DNA of 5,456 nucleotides from an uncultured Flavobacterium sp. (GTDB taxonomy: Bacteria; Bacteroidota; Bacteroidia; Flavobacteriales; Flavobacteriaceae): NCBI RefSeq assembly GCF_937876455.1, contig NZ_CALFIG010000044.1, forward strand, positions 1 through 5,456. Reading direction: 5' to 3'. A program made the position numbers and the translations under genes. The notes under the pieces were generated by a model that was not told where the DNA came from, made no database searches, and saw nothing but the letters and a program-made list of their open reading frames with translations. Of the stretch, positions 1 to 3,918 are shown in pieces (position 1 is the first letter of the stretch; every line of letters begins with the position of its first letter).

Positions 1-30
1 ACTCAATCATAATTTTAAAGATAATTAATC

Positions 31-237
31 ATGGCACAAAAAATTAGAGAGCAGGCTTTAGCACTTTGTAATCGTGATATTCGTTTAAATTTAGATAATG
101 TAACTATTCAACTTCTGAATAAAGAAAACGAAAAGGCATTAGAGGAATATGCTTTGCTAAAACAACAAGTTGTTGAATTGGGCGAATGTCTTATTAAACT
201 CAATAATTCTGTAACAACTTCTAAACTTAATTCGTAA
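31..237 (+). CDS. Small hypothetical protein, 68 aa, helical
   Basis: I do not recognise this protein. It starts MAQKIREQ and is rich in Leu, Glu, Lys and Gln. Residues about 25-60 have the spacing of an amphipathic helix or short coiled coil, and there is no signal peptide or membrane segment. The ATG follows an AT-rich stretch with no Shine-Dalgarno, as is normal in Bacteroidota. Its first codons (ATGGCACAAAAA) are the same as those of the ORF at 2041 and close to those of the genes at 245 and 690. Its 3' end contains both halves of the GTAAC leader of the next gene: the second half supplies its TAA stop, and the first lies inside its last codons. This gene itself has no clear GTAAC leader, but only 30 bases are visible upstream. 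Confidence 0.7.
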   Translation: MAQKIREQALALCNRDIRLNLDNVTIQLLNKENEKALEEYALLKQQVVELGECLIKLNNSVTTSKLNS

Positions 238-238
238 C
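211..238 (+). promoter_or_regulatory. GTAAC-N18-GTAAC leader module, copy A
   Basis: GTAAC at 211-215 and again at 234-238, exactly 23 nt apart, with the second 6 nt before the ATG at 245. This copy lies inside the end of the preceding gene: its second half is the TAA stop of that gene. TTCGTAAC with the six following bases tatttt matches copies B, D and E closely. Confidence 0.7.
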
Positions 239-244
239 TATTTT

Positions 245-439
245 ATGGAACAAAAAGTTATTACCTCACATACTGCAAGCAGATTGAATGAAAAAATCAG
301 CCAAATGATTGCAGAAGGTTGGAAGCCGGTTGGAGGACATAAGGTTGTAAATATCAATGCTCAAAATCGTTTTTCCGGTATGCAACATAAAGATACTATA
401 TACGAAGTTGAATATTCTCAGACTATGGCAAAACAATAA
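245..439 (+). CDS. DUF1737-like small protein, 64 aa
   Basis: The sequence resembles the DUF1737 family, short proteins of unknown function common in phages and plasmids. Typical features are a ValIleThr opening, an Asn-Glu-Lys helix ending in IAEGWKPVGG (about residues 22-31), and a C-terminal Tyr...Gln-x-Met-x-Lys strand (about residues 57-63). The whole protein is essentially this one domain, which is its usual form. It begins 7 nt after the previous stop, behind leader copy A. The next gene starts 7 nt after its own stop, so the two are probably cotranscribed. No enzymatic residues are evident. Family assignment is from memory of the pattern, not a search. Confidence 0.75.
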   Translation: MEQKVITSHTASRLNEKISQMIAEGWKPVGGHKVVNINAQNRFSGMQHKDTIYEVEYSQTMAKQ

Positions 440-446
440 CTATATC

Positions 447-659
447 ATGTCAAAAGAAATAAAAATAATAGACCAATTAGATAAAATTGATGAGTCAAGT
501 TTATTCTATGAACATAGAGGCGATGTTGTTTGTTTACACGATGATGTCAATGGTGAACTTGGATGGTTTAAAGTTTGGTATGATGCTGAAATGGATGAAC
601 GTGAATATATTACTATTAATGATACAATTCATTATTTAGATACAATGGATAGATTGTAA
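447..659 (+). CDS. Small acidic hypothetical protein, 70 aa
   Basis: Not recognised. I chose the ATG at 447 (MSKEIKII) over a longer in-frame start at 357. The longer version would run 83 bases into the preceding gene, and the sequence just before 447 (TAAC, then tatatc, then ATG) matches the downstream half of the leader seen before the other genes. The protein is acidic (many Asp and Glu) and contains an aromatic patch, GELGWFKVWYD, around residues 36-46. That composition suggests a small soluble, perhaps DNA-mimic-like or protein-binding factor, but this is only a guess. Its stop TAA is part of the first GTAAC of leader copy B. Confidence 0.75.
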   Translation: MSKEIKIIDQLDKIDESSLFYEHRGDVVCLHDDVNGELGWFKVWYDAEMDEREYITINDTIHYLDTMDRL

Positions 660-683
660 CAAACCTCTCCCTTATTTCGTAAC
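656..683 (+). promoter_or_regulatory. GTAAC-N18-GTAAC leader module, copy B
   Basis: GTAAC at 656-660 and 679-683, 23 nt apart, then 6 nt to the ATG at 690. The first half contains the stop codon of the gene ending at 659. Positions 654-684 are identical to 1008-1038 (copy C), a perfect 31-bp direct repeat. The spacer carries a pyrimidine run CCTCTCCC. Confidence 0.75.
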
Positions 684-689
684 TATTCT

Positions 690-1013
690 ATGGAACAAAA
701 GATTGATACATTTTTTAATTCTGAAGCAGATAGAGATTTATGGCTTAAATTAAACGCTGAATATCAAATTGAGTGGGAAAAAAATCTTACTTATTTTGAT
801 AGATTTACCGGTACTTACAAGCCAACTCAACAAGCATTACATCCTCGGACAATGGAAACAGCATTACAAATTGCAAAAAATCAATTAGAATATGATATTA
901 AAAAAGGTTTTCTACGAGTAACATTAGAAGAATATTTAACATTGTCTTACAAACAAATCGAAGAATTAAAAATTAAACAACATCAAGAATTGATTAGCAA
1001 ATTAAATTTGTAA
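690..1013 (+). CDS. Hypothetical protein, 107 aa
   Basis: Not recognised. The protein opens MEQKIDTFF and appears mostly helical. The N-terminal half is rich in Trp, Tyr and Asp (DLWLKLNAEYQIEWEKN, about residues 16-32). The C-terminal half is Lys/Glu/Leu-rich and could form a coiled coil (about residues 75-105). No Cys or His cluster, no signal peptide and no membrane segment are visible. It starts behind leader copy B, and its stop TAA forms part of leader copy C. It therefore sits as a self-contained unit between two copies of the same 31-bp repeat. Confidence 0.8.
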   Translation: MEQKIDTFFNSEADRDLWLKLNAEYQIEWEKNLTYFDRFTGTYKPTQQALHPRTMETALQIAKNQLEYDIKKGFLRVTLEEYLTLSYKQIEELKIKQHQELISKLNL

Positions 1014-1037
1014 CAAACCTCTCCCTTATTTCGTAAC
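1010..1037 (+). promoter_or_regulatory. GTAAC-N18-GTAAC leader module, copy C
   Basis: GTAAC at 1010-1014 and 1033-1037, 23 nt apart, 6 nt before the ATG at 1044. The first half contains the TAA stop of the preceding gene. It is preceded by TAAATTTG (1003-1010), which fits the Bacteroidota -7 element TAnnTTTG, but I see no TTG at the proper distance upstream. Confidence 0.75.
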
Positions 1038-1043
1038 TCTATC

Positions 1044-1352
1044 ATGAGCAAGACAGAACAAAAAATTAGCAAAAAAGAAATTTCAGAAGGATTACATACC
1101 TATGGGAAAGTATTATGGGGAGGTGGTTCAGGTAAACAATTCACTTTTGGTTTTGGGTGGAATCAAGGTAAAACAGGAAGGGGTTTTAAATTTTTATTAT
1201 TTGCTTATGGCAAAAAAGTAGATGTTATAAAACGTATTCATCTTATTCTCAATACATTTTCAGATGAAGAAATAGAAAAATTAGATTTTGTTCAATGTGA
1301 TGTAAAAATCCCTATTTCTTGTGCAAGTGGAGTAGGTTTGAATTGTTTATAA
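1044..1352 (+). CDS. Gly/aromatic-rich hypothetical protein, 102 aa
   Basis: Not recognised. A charged start (MSKTEQKISKKE) leads into a Gly- and aromatic-rich centre, about residues 20-56, with VLWGGGSGKQ, FTFGFGW and a Gly-Lys-Thr-Gly-Arg-Gly-Phe stretch. This looks like a small beta-rich domain. GKTGRG is not a convincing P-loop, since no Walker B follows and the protein is too short. The helical stretch around residues 58-82 is followed by a Cys-containing tail with three cysteines. Leader copy C precedes it. The ACAAAAAATTAG stretch near its start also occurs at the start of the gene at 31. The promoter of the next gene lies across its last codons. Confidence 0.75.
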   Translation: MSKTEQKISKKEISEGLHTYGKVLWGGGSGKQFTFGFGWNQGKTGRGFKFLLFAYGKKVDVIKRIHLILNTFSDEEIEKLDFVQCDVKIPISCASGVGLNCL

Positions 1353-1368
1353 TTTTTGTTTACATTTG
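1337..1368 (+). promoter_or_regulatory. Bacteroidota-type promoter (-33 TTTG, -7 TACATTTG)
   Basis: TTTG at 1337-1340, a 20-nt spacer, then TACATTTG at 1361-1368 fits the Bacteroidota housekeeping promoter TTG-N19-21-TAnnTTTG. It lies at the end of the 1044 gene and 25 nt before the ATG at 1394, so it probably drives the 1394-2010 pair. Confidence 0.7.
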
Positions 1369-1393
1369 TAAGTTAACCAAAACTCAAAATAAA

Positions 1394-1837
1394 ATGAGAA
1401 ACGGATATAATCAAGATTTAGGTAGGGATATTATTGCAGAGAGAGAGGAATCTATTCAAACTCGTTATGATGCACAAGGTAATGTAATTCGTGATTATCG
1501 AGAAGAGATGCGTATTCTATCAGAAAGTGAGCAAAGGAATGTTCTACCCGAAATTCCAATCATTGTTTTTGATGGGTGTCGTAAATTTAATGAACACATT
1601 AAAAATACAAATGTTAAACCAATTGTTCGACAAGTTAAGTTAGTTCCTTTAGGTAAGCCAAAAAGAATAAGATTAACTCAAATAGTTTTTGATATAGTAA
1701 ATGAATTTTTTGGTTGGGTTATTGGTAGAAGAACTGATGCACCCCTTTTCAATAGAAAGAAAAATCATAAACTGATTAAAAGATTATATGCTTTGAATAA
1801 TTCTATTGTGAAACAAGCAAGAACATACGAAAAATGA
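1394..1837 (+). CDS. Basic hypothetical protein, 147 aa
   Basis: Not recognised. I start it at the ATG at 1394 (MRNGYNQD) because the longer in-frame start at 1319 would lie upstream of the consensus promoter ending at 1368 and inside the previous gene. An A-rich stretch precedes 1394. The N-terminal part is charged (REESIQTRYDAQGNVIRDYREE, about residues 17-38). A hydrophobic-aromatic helix, FDIVNEFFGWVIG, lies at about residues 99-111, and the C-terminal third is strongly basic. That could bind nucleic acid or associate with a membrane surface, but there is no named motif. The stop overlaps the next ATG (ATGA), implying translational coupling. Confidence 0.75.
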   Translation: MRNGYNQDLGRDIIAEREESIQTRYDAQGNVIRDYREEMRILSESEQRNVLPEIPIIVFDGCRKFNEHIKNTNVKPIVRQVKLVPLGKPKRIRLTQIVFDIVNEFFGWVIGRRTDAPLFNRKKNHKLIKRLYALNNSIVKQARTYEK

Positions 1838-2010
1838 TAATAGAATACGACAAAGAGATTGAAGTAAGCAAAGAACAATATTTGTTAGTTTTAAAAGAAT
1901 TTAGTGGAGTTATTGCTCATCGTCAAGAAAATGACAAATATTTCATTAAAGTTCTTCTTATGAAATATGCGGGTTTAATTGAAAGAATTTTGAAAAACAA
2001 AAAACTGTAA
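1834..2010 (+). CDS. Small hypothetical protein, 58 aa, coupled to upstream gene
   Basis: This is an uninterrupted ATG-to-TAA frame whose start codon overlaps the previous stop by 4 bases (ATGA at 1834-1837), a classical sign of translational coupling. The product reads MIIEYDKEIEVSKEQY...ILKNKKL. It is a mix of Glu/Lys and hydrophobic residues, probably all helical, without a motif I know. Its TAA stop (2008-2010) falls in the first GTAAC of leader copy D, as seen for two other genes in this window. That arrangement supports the frame being real despite its length. Confidence 0.65.
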   Translation: MIIEYDKEIEVSKEQYLLVLKEFSGVIAHRQENDKYFIKVLLMKYAGLIERILKNKKL

Positions 2011-2034
2011 CAAATATCTTTCTTAATTCGTAAC
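2007..2034 (+). promoter_or_regulatory. GTAAC-N18-GTAAC leader module, copy D
   Basis: GTAAC at 2007-2011 and 2030-2034, 23 nt apart, followed by tacatc and the ATG at 2041. The first half contains the stop of the 58-aa gene. Copy D is intact, yet the ORF behind it is only 41 codons and runs into the inverted-repeat element. Confidence 0.7.
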
Positions 2035-2040
2035 TACATC

Positions 2041-2166
2041 ATGGCACAAAAACTATCGTTTTTGCTTTACGCAGGTGGGGATTTCGGAGAACGAAACTTC
2101 GACCTACCACTAAAGCCAAATAGAAGAACCGAACTTGATTATACAACGTCAGCCCCACTTGCTTAA
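2041..2166 (+). CDS. 41-aa ORF behind leader D, probably an interrupted gene
   Basis: It starts with the same codons as the gene at 31 (ATGGCACAAAAA), behind an intact leader copy D, so translation is likely to start here. After about four codons the sequence enters the inverted-repeat element that begins near 2063. The rest of the frame (LLYAGGDFGERNFDLPLKPN...) is encoded entirely by that element's stem arms and loop. Most likely the element replaced or displaced the original gene and this frame is a remnant. A genuine micro-protein cannot be excluded. Confidence 0.35.
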   Translation: MAQKLSFLLYAGGDFGERNFDLPLKPNRRTELDYTTSAPLA

Positions 2167-2170
2167 AGCA
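2063..2170 (+). repeat. Long imperfect inverted repeat, attC-like stem
   Basis: Arms 2063-2080 and 2153-2170 are complementary at 16 of 18 positions, one difference being a G-T wobble. They enclose a 72-nt loop that contains the small hairpin TTTCG-GAGAA-CGAAA (2082-2096). GTTAGGT (the integron R' consensus GTTRRRY) follows three bases after the right arm. By hand count 2071-2160 is about 47% GC, against about 27% in 1921-1980. The segment therefore looks foreign to its surroundings. Confidence 0.6.
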
Positions 2171-2203
2171 TTTGTTAGGTGCAGTGAGGTAAATGAAACG
2201 AAA

Positions 2204-2431
2204 ATGACAATAGACGAAACAAATTTATTACACGAAAAGGCAAAGACGAGAAAGAACGGAGTTTACTCTTTTCGTGGAAATTTATATGTAGTGAAGGATA
2301 ATAAGTTTATTGCTTTCGCTAATTACTCTGGAGAGTGCTATCAAAGAATGGGAGCATTTAACGTTCAAATTGGAAAAGTAGAACGATATGATAGAAAGCA
2401 AAAACTTATGGATTGGTTACGGTCGCAGTAG
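2204..2431 (+). CDS. Hypothetical cassette protein, 75 aa
   Basis: I chose the ATG at 2204 (MTIDETNLLHEKAK). The longer frame from 2135 would translate the stem arm and GTTAGGT box of the preceding repeat. The protein looks like a compact alpha/beta domain. A helix at the N-terminus is followed by strands around VYSFRGNLYVVKDNKFIAFANYSG (about residues 20-43), then a basic end, KVERYDRKQKLMDWLRSQ (residues 58-75). I do not know a function. It fills nearly the whole interval between the GTTAGGT and ACCTAAC boxes, with 23 nt before it and 6 nt after, which is how genes sit in integron cassettes. No promoter is visible inside the element, so it would rely on leader D or read-through from 1337. 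Confidence 0.7.
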   Translation: MTIDETNLLHEKAKTRKNGVYSFRGNLYVVKDNKFIAFANYSGECYQRMGAFNVQIGKVERYDRKQKLMDWLRSQ

Positions 2432-2484
2432 CATTGCACCTAACAATAAAATACTCTAAACTCTCCCCATCTGCATTATTAAAA

Positions 2485-2688
2485 ATGATGAAATTAGGTG
2501 CGAGAGTAGAACTCCCAACAGGATTTGTTTTTAAAGGTGATGTAAGAAATAACTACATTGAAGTGGGTTTTGATTTAGGAACCGGCAGAATGGTAAAAGA
2601 TGGTTTATGGTCTATGGATTTAGAAGGAGCAAAGAAAGCCATTGCTGATGCAAAAGAATTTGAACTTGAACAAATAAAAAATCAATAA
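2485..2688 (+). CDS. Small hypothetical protein, 67 aa
   Basis: Not recognised. Two adjacent ATGs (2485 and 2488) follow an A-rich stretch, and either could be used. The in-frame TTG at 2413 is unlikely because it lies inside the previous gene and translates the ACCTAAC box. The product has a beta-rich first half (KLGARVELPTGFVFKGDVRNNYIEVGFDLGTG) and a helical end rich in Ala, Lys and Glu (about residues 46-67). It has no Cys, His or nucleotide-binding motif. It is followed after 1 nt by the next start codon, so the two genes form a tight pair ending at the terminator. Confidence 0.7.
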   Translation: MMKLGARVELPTGFVFKGDVRNNYIEVGFDLGTGRMVKDGLWSMDLEGAKKAIADAKEFELEQIKNQ

Positions 2689-2689
2689 A

Positions 2690-2908
2690 ATGAAATACTA
2701 CGACATCCACGTTAATGATAGTGTAAATTCCTATTCAACATTTATGCAAGTAAAATCAGGACTTTTGCCTGATGATGCACAAAATGAAGAAATTGTTGGT
2801 CATGCTGTTGATATAGGAAAACTTGACCCTGACGATATTAAATATGTGGACAATGTAACTGAAATTTCTGAAGAAGAATATAACAGAGCAATGAAAGCAT
2901 CAAAATAA
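2690..2908 (+). CDS. Small acidic hypothetical protein, 72 aa
   Basis: Not recognised. It starts 1 nt after the previous stop in an A-rich context (aataaaATG), suggesting coupled translation. The protein is acidic: a beta-like start (MKYYDIHVND), a central Asp/Glu-rich part (LLPDDAQNEE, KLDPDDIKYVD), and a C-terminal helix typical of small phage proteins ending in EISEEEYNRAM. It is the last gene before the terminator at 2925-2960 and so closes the first transcription block. Confidence 0.75.
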   Translation: MKYYDIHVNDSVNSYSTFMQVKSGLLPDDAQNEEIVGHAVDIGKLDPDDIKYVDNVTEISEEEYNRAMKASK

Positions 2909-2924
2909 TCTTCATTCTTACCTT

Positions 2925-2960
2925 GAAAAGCCCTCTGAATTAATTTTCAGGGGGTTTTTT
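2925..2960 (+). terminator. Rho-independent terminator
   Basis: A stem of CCCTCTGAA (2931-2939) pairs with TTCAGGGGG (2946-2954): 9 pairs, one a G-T wobble. An A-rich run precedes it and TTTTTT (2955-2960) follows. It lies 16 nt after the 2690 gene's stop. Confidence 0.85.
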
Positions 2961-2972
2961 CTGGGCAAAAAT

Positions 2973-3005
2973 CTGGAAAAACCAGGCTCTTCTGGAAGAG
3001 TTTTA
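2973..3005 (+). terminator. Second terminator-like hairpin group
   Basis: CTCTT (2987-2991) pairs with AAGAG (2996-3000) around CTGG and is followed by TTTTAT. The same stretch can fold differently: CTGG 2973-2976 with CCAG 2982-2985, or that CCAG with CTGG 2992-2995. It is probably a backup terminator; alternative folds are possible but unproven. Confidence 0.45.
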
Positions 3006-3034
3006 TAATTAAAAAAGATATACAATAAAGTTCA

Positions 3035-3064
3035 TTGTATTTGGAAAATAAATTAATATATTTG
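3035..3064 (+). promoter_or_regulatory. Bacteroidota-type promoter (-33 TTG, -7 TATATTTG)
   Basis: TTG at 3035-3037, a 19-nt spacer and TATATTTG at 3057-3064 match the Bacteroidota consensus well. It sits between the terminators and the 3102 gene. The expected transcription start, a few bases after 3064, falls at or near the first GTAAC (3068-3072) of leader copy E. Confidence 0.75.
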
Positions 3065-3067
3065 CGT

Positions 3068-3095
3068 GTAACAATGTTATTCAATATTTCGTAAC
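3068..3095 (+). promoter_or_regulatory. GTAAC-N18-GTAAC leader module, copy E
   Basis: GTAAC at 3068-3072 and 3091-3095, 23 nt apart, 6 nt (tatatt) before the ATG at 3102. This copy is intergenic, so its conservation cannot come from coding constraint. It lies just downstream of a recognisable -7 element, which would place it in the initially transcribed region or 5' UTR. Confidence 0.75.
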
Positions 3096-3101
3096 TATAT
3101 T

Positions 3102-3383
3102 ATGAAATTCGACATCTATCACGCCATTAAAGGAAACTTCTTTGCAGATAAATTACCTGCTGAAAGTTATAAGAAAGTTGCTTCCGTGAACGTTTCTTCT
3201 TTGGAAGATGCTTATGCAAAAAGTCAAAATATAGAATCTACATGGACAGAACACCCTGATGTTATAACTAATTTAACAGAGTGCCGTTCTACTTCTGTGG
3301 GTGATATTATTTATAATACAGAAGAAAGTCAAGGTTATATGGTAATGAATATTGGCTTTGAAAAAGTAGATGTTTTTAAATAA
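3102..3383 (+). CDS. Phage/plasmid protein with RSTSVGD motif, 93 aa
   Basis: The layout recalls a group of small proteins often found on plasmids and phages. The opening strand is MKFDIYHAIKG. A helix follows with EDAYAKSQNIESTWTEHPDV (about residues 36-55). Next is Arg-Ser-Thr-Ser-Val-Gly-Asp-Ile-Ile (about residues 62-70), and the protein ends with a Gly-Phe-Glu-x-Val strand. The function of this group is unknown to me, and I give no family number because I cannot confirm one. The gene has its own promoter (3035-3064) and leader copy E. There is no clear terminator after it, only a 78-nt AT-rich gap before the next gene. Confidence 0.75.
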   Translation: MKFDIYHAIKGNFFADKLPAESYKKVASVNVSSLEDAYAKSQNIESTWTEHPDVITNLTECRSTSVGDIIYNTEESQGYMVMNIGFEKVDVFK

Positions 3384-3461
3384 AAATAATACAATGTAAC
3401 TTTTTTTATAAAAAAACGTTAAATTAAATTACAAATATAAAACAAACTAAAAAAACTTATT
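3384..3461. other. AT-rich intergenic gap upstream of the AT-hook gene
   Basis: This 78-nt stretch is very A/T-rich with runs of T and A. It contains a single GTAAC (3396-3400) but no second copy 23 nt on. I find no convincing TAnnTTTG. Such A/T tracts would suit binding by an AT-hook protein, so autoregulation of the following gene is possible but unsupported. Confidence 0.35.
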
Positions 3462-3818
3462 ATGGCAGTTGCTAAAAAAAATGCACCCCGCAAACTAAAA
3501 CCGGGTCGTCCGGTTGGTTCAACAAACAAGCATGGCATTAAATTGTCTGCTGAAATTCAAAATATCATTGCTCGAAAGAAGCGTTTCACCCATCAGCGTG
3601 ACATCGTTGAGGCTTTGTTGAAAAACAAAAATTTGGGTGACGTGAATGATGAAAAAGCGTTTAAGATGAAAACCTCTGTGTTATTACAATCGCTTTTAAC
3701 ACGCAATAAACTTTCACAGTATTCGGCATCGGACTCAACTCGTGGGAAGTATTATGGACTTCCTGAGTGGTTAAAGAAAAACAAGCCGGTTGAAGGTACT
3801 GCACCAAAAGTAAAATAA
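3462..3818 (+). CDS. AT-hook DNA-binding protein, 118 aa
   Basis: The N-terminus is basic and contains KPGRPVGSTN (about residues 13-22). This is a Gly-Arg-Pro AT-hook core flanked by basic residues, the kind that enters the minor groove of A/T-rich DNA. From about residue 33 to 105 the protein looks like a small helical or winged-helix domain: RKKRFTHQRDIVEALL, a helix around MKTSVLLQSLLTRNKLSQYS, then a Tyr-Gly-Leu-Pro-Glu-Trp ending. A role in transcription control or nucleoid organisation is likely by inference. It is a single-gene unit closed by the terminator at 3830-3864. The start follows an A-rich stretch, and no other in-frame ATG competes. It is a candidate regulator for the GTAAC leaders, without direct evidence. 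Confidence 0.75.
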   Translation: MAVAKKNAPRKLKPGRPVGSTNKHGIKLSAEIQNIIARKKRFTHQRDIVEALLKNKNLGDVNDEKAFKMKTSVLLQSLLTRNKLSQYSASDSTRGKYYGLPEWLKKNKPVEGTAPKVK

Positions 3819-3829
3819 TTTAAAAAATT

Positions 3830-3864
3830 AAAAAGACCTTTCTAATATGGAAGGTCTTTTTTTT
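3830..3864 (+). terminator. Strong rho-independent terminator
   Basis: AAAAAGACCTT (3830-3840) and AAGGTCTTTTT (3851-3861) are perfectly complementary around a 10-nt loop, and the T run continues to 3864. The A/T symmetry lets it also work on the opposite strand. It isolates the AT-hook gene from the DUF932 gene. The T run touches the first GTAAC of leader copy F. Confidence 0.9.
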
Positions 3865-3892
3865 GTAACAAAGTAAAACTCCATTTCGTAAC
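3865..3892 (+). promoter_or_regulatory. GTAAC-N18-GTAAC leader module, copy F
   Basis: GTAAC at 3865-3869 and 3888-3892, 23 nt apart. Unlike the other copies, the ATG (3919) is 26 nt beyond the second half, with an A-rich stretch in between. It lies directly after a terminator, which favours a role in starting or controlling a new transcript. Confidence 0.7.
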
Positions 3893-3918
3893 TTCAATAT
3901 AAACCAATAAAAAGAAAC

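Larger units (their letters stand above)
2063..2446 (+). mobile_element. Candidate integron-like gene cassette
   Basis: The parts, in order, are: stem arms (2063-2170), GTTAGGT (2174-2180), a 75-aa gene (2204-2431), and ACCTAAC (2438-2444, fitting RYYYAAC) 6 nt after the stop. The outer boxes form an inverted repeat: 2172-2186 and 2432-2446 match at 14 of 15 positions. If 2446 were joined to about 2062, the result would be a complete attC-like site, with R'' followed directly by the left arm. The order is unusual for an integron cassette, because the site appears opened between R'' and the left arm rather than at R'. No integrase gene is in the window. Alternatives are another palindrome-bearing mobile element, or remains of two neighbouring cassettes. 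Confidence 0.4.

Noticed and set aside
357..446. Longer N-terminus for the gene at 447
   Set aside because: It would overlap the DUF1737-like gene by 83 bases, and the TAAC-N6-ATG context points to 447 as the start.
654..1038. CRISPR array suggested by the identical 31-bp repeats
   Set aside because: There are only two identical copies, separated by a 323-bp interval holding a whole gene, and the other copies are leaders in front of genes. No spacer-sized units or cas genes are present.
1110..1190. P-loop in the Gly-rich part of the 1044 protein
   Set aside because: The Gly-Lys spacing does not fit GxxxxGK[ST], and the protein is too small with no Walker B segment.
1319..1393. Longer N-terminus for the gene at 1394
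   Set aside because: It would start upstream of the consensus promoter at 1337-1368 and inside the previous gene.
2135..2203. Longer N-terminus for the gene at 2204
   Set aside because: These codons translate the right stem arm and the GTTAGGT box, which are better explained as a DNA site.
2449..2470. CTAAACTCTCCC before the 2485 gene as a seventh leader copy
   Set aside because: It shares only the AAAC/CTCTCCC part of copies B and C. Both GTAAC halves are absent, so it may be chance or a decayed remnant.
211..3892. Replication iterons formed by the GTAAC pairs
   Set aside because: Iterons cluster in one AT-rich block. These pairs are scattered, each in front of a gene start, and no replication initiator gene is visible.
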